Shown here: positions 61,514 to 64,000 of the stretch, in pieces | Layout of the letters: each line of letters starts with the position of its first letter | Numbering within the stretch: position 1 is the stretch's first letter | NCBI RefSeq assembly: GCF_029867415.1 | Contig: NC_081181.1 | Location: 120,543,183-120,607,182 of the forward strand | Direction: 5' to 3' | Source of the DNA: Vicia villosa | Taxonomy: Eukaryota > Streptophyta > Magnoliopsida > Fabales > Fabaceae | DNA: 64,000 bases | The notes under the pieces: model-generated | What the model saw: only the letters and a program-made list of their open reading frames with translations | The model's database searches: none | Told to the model about the DNA's origin: nothing | Made by a program: the position numbers and the translations under genes

Positions 61514-62225
61514 TTAATCTCTTTCTTTCTTAATTTTAGTAATTATTATTAATTATTGAGCTAATTTATTTATTAAAAAAATAAATTAGCTTTCAATGGT
61601 AACCTACACACGATTTTATTTTTGTATGTATTTGTTTAAACATTAAAATATATCAAATCATAACTTATTATTTTTTAAATGGAAAGACATACTTAAAGTA
61701 AATTATTTCTTTCTCATTAATTATTATCCAATTTAATTAGTACATATAAACTTTACCGCGCTTCAATAGTAAATTCCATCTTATTAAATAAAATATAAAA
61801 AAATAATATACAATAATTATATCCATATATTTTATTTATTTGTGATACTCTTTAAAATATATCTAATATATTAACTATAATTACGAATACTTTTAAACTA
61901 CAATAAAAATGTAAGATGGTATGACAAATATGAACTTATTGATATAAAAATAATAATTAAAAAGAATCATAATTAAAAGTGATTTTATGAATTTATTTAA
62001 AAAGTATCCTGACGGGTAAATTCATAATGCCGTATTAGATTTTTTATTTTATTGAATATTGTTATAATTATAGGAATGAAATAATTATTGTTATAAATAT
62101 AGTTGTTTCAATGTTCAAATAAATAGGAATATATTTTATGTATTTAATACAAAAAATTACACCTTTTAAATTGATTACAAAATCAATCACCATTATTATA
62201 AAATTAAATAATATTTATTGATTAC

Positions 62226-62279
<54 letters not shown>

Positions 62280-62430
62280 ATATCATCAAAACAATTCTTA
62301 GGAGTTAAAAATGAAATAAATTTCATTTACATGTTTTTTATCATCCTAAAGTTATATAAGTGGATTTATATATATTTTTTAAAATTATGTTTAAAATATG
62401 TCAATAATTCATGAAGTTAAAGGCTAATGG
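61514..62430. repeat. Tandem-repeat monomer 13, truncated by an LTR element
   Basis: Only about the first 917 bp are present before another LTR element begins at 62431. It is more diverged than its neighbours: a deletion of roughly 50 bp at about 62018, an expanded ATT microsatellite at 62226-62274, and some A-like bases (for example near 62177). Confidence 0.93.
62226..62274. repeat. Expanded (ATT)n microsatellite in monomer 13
   Basis: About 16 ATT units, compared with roughly 4-6 at the same place in other monomers. Confidence 0.95.
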
Positions 62431-64000
62431 TGTAACACCCCGTACATATATGTCTAGAATAATATGCGGAGATGCTATAAATGGTACAAGAAACATACAT
62501 AAGCGATAAAGACAAGAAATTAAAATCATAAACAATTCAAATATACAACTGAAAACGTGTATGATCGGCTTGTCTTCAACAATGCACAGCGGAAGGATAA
62601 CGTCTAACGAGTTCTTCCTGCCAATTACTGGTCCACAGTTTTCAAAGCAGTCCATCAAGCAATCCGTCTACTTCTAACCTGTTCCTGAAAATATTAAGAG
62701 GGTTGGGGTGAGATTACTAAATCTCAGTGAGTTCCCCTATCTTACGGGTTCTCTCGGTTCTACAAGGTGCATGCAAACAAATAGATTCACCGAGAATCCA
62801 GGTTTCCTCACGGACAGGTACAAGTACAAACAAGGATACACCACCATTGGAAGTCCCTTAACTATCCAATGAGGCGTTCAATAAAACAACAATTCACAAT
62901 ATGCAAACTCATATCCTTATGTGAGGAATCAATGAGTTATACCCATCTGACTAGGCTACCTCTGCCACGTACCCTCGGTGAGTATCCAAGTACATATATG
63001 TCGAAAGACTTGCACAAGCACACCGCACGATGAATTCGGGTCATTCCTATATGGAATTCCACCCAAGATGAGTTAAGTTGTACCATTGCTTACGTGGCAT
63101 TTACAACCTCATCACCAAGCACGCCAGTGTGTTACCAAGTGGGAAACGCCATTAAAGACCCCGGTCTTGCTTCCACTGCAATGGTATTCATCCTCTGTAC
63201 GCAGGTGAGTAAACAGGTGCAATATGTCCTTTTCAACGTACAAGCCCACCGGGCGAAAGCCTAGTAACATTGTCTAATTGACGTTACTAGAGGCAAGTAA
63301 TTCAGTGATTGCCTACGTGGCATCACCCACTTACCATACTAATCACGCAGGTGAGTTACCAAGTGGGAAACGCCATTAAAGACCCTCACTTGCTTCCACC
63401 GCAATAGTAGCTCAGGTAACGCAAAATATACGGATATATACACGTATATACAGCAGGCATAAAAGCCAAATCATCCATGGTATATAATACATATCACAAA
63501 CGCCACACGGGCTACCAATGGGCATCCACATAGTGGGTAAACAGGATTTACTATCCTAGTAGTACGGTTATACTCCGATTCACGCATATTCAACCAAGGC
63601 AAGTTCACAAAATCAAGTATCCGAACATCCAACCGGAACGGCGGGAAAACAATTTACATTGTATTATATGCACATAATATTAGACAAAAATCCATCATAT
63701 AAATATCATGTCCTTTATATATACTCGTCACATGTGAGTTAAATATGTTTCGATCATGGAATATATTAAACATAATCAAACCATATAATTATTTAGAACG
63801 TACATGGACACACATTAGTCTCATAACAAAGAAGCTTCCGATTCCCGACATGGAACGGAACCGCACTCGGTGAATTAAACATACATTTCTTAATTCCATT
63901 AATGTTAATCCAGCATCATGTAACTAGAAGTCCATTTGCCATAACTTTTAAATCAATTAAAAGCATTATATCTAAGCATATTCATAAAGATCATTAAAAG
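62431..64000 (-). mobile_element. Start of another LTR element related to 17076-25540 (cut by window end)
   Basis: Begins TGTAACACCCCGTACATA exactly where monomer 13 breaks off. A 27-bp block (62705-62731) is identical to 17350-17376 of the first element, and the flanking order of motifs (CGGTTCTAC, GGT[A/G]CATGCA) agrees; the rest is diverged. An internal duplication of about 60 bp, with TTACCAAGTGGGAAACGCCA in both copies, lies at 63131-63190 and 63354-63412. No reading frame of note. By analogy the orientation is minus. The right end and its target duplicate lie outside the window. Confidence 0.8.

Overview
The window is heterochromatin-like, AT-rich plant nuclear DNA, most probably from a Fabeae legume (pea, vetch, Lathyrus type). 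The organism call is an inference. It rests on a 22.8 kb LTR retrotransposon with the full Ogre architecture (extra ORF1, gag-pro, a spliceable intron, then RT, double RNase H and integrase), a lineage famously abundant in that tribe. I see no intact host gene.

Layout. (1) 1-17075, 25541-28095 and 50889-62430 are one head-to-tail array of a long tandem repeat with a monomer of about 2.5 kb, 13 monomers in the window. Monomers 1-6 have an exact period of 2506 bp and read as essentially identical (subtype A). Monomers 8-12 are about 2.5-2.57 kb (subtype B). Monomer 7 begins as A and ends as B. Every monomer that extends far enough (1-12) carries the same decayed, intron-containing gene fragment on the plus strand. 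It resembles the first OB-fold (DUF223) region of plant RPA1-like proteins (replication protein A 70 kDa subunit relatives). (2) 17076-25540 is an 8.5 kb LTR retrotransposon on the minus strand, with LTRs of about 2.45 kb, an initiator-Met-tRNA-type primer site and a polypurine tract, but no recognisable gag-pol; it is probably a non-autonomous Tekay/chromovirus-like element. (3) 28096-50888 is the Ogre element, minus strand, with two 5133-bp LTRs that differ at only about ten positions by eye. (4) 62431-64000 is the start of a further LTR element related to (2), cut by the window end.

How the Ogre parts work together. Transcription should start in the right-hand LTR near a strong TATA box and run leftward through a long leader, ORF1 (PMD/DUF7745-like), gag, protease, a 353-bp intron whose removal joins protease to RT in frame, the double RNase H and the integrase, then 2 kb of minisatellite-rich 3' untranslated DNA into the left LTR. 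One in-frame TGA lies between gag and protease.

Most striking observation. The two complete retrotransposons belong to different lineages and have clearly different LTR divergence. Both are integrated at exactly the same nucleotide of the tandem-repeat monomer (target duplications CAAAT and CTAAT at the same unit position), in the same orientation, in neighbouring monomers, two bases after a 16-bp palindrome.
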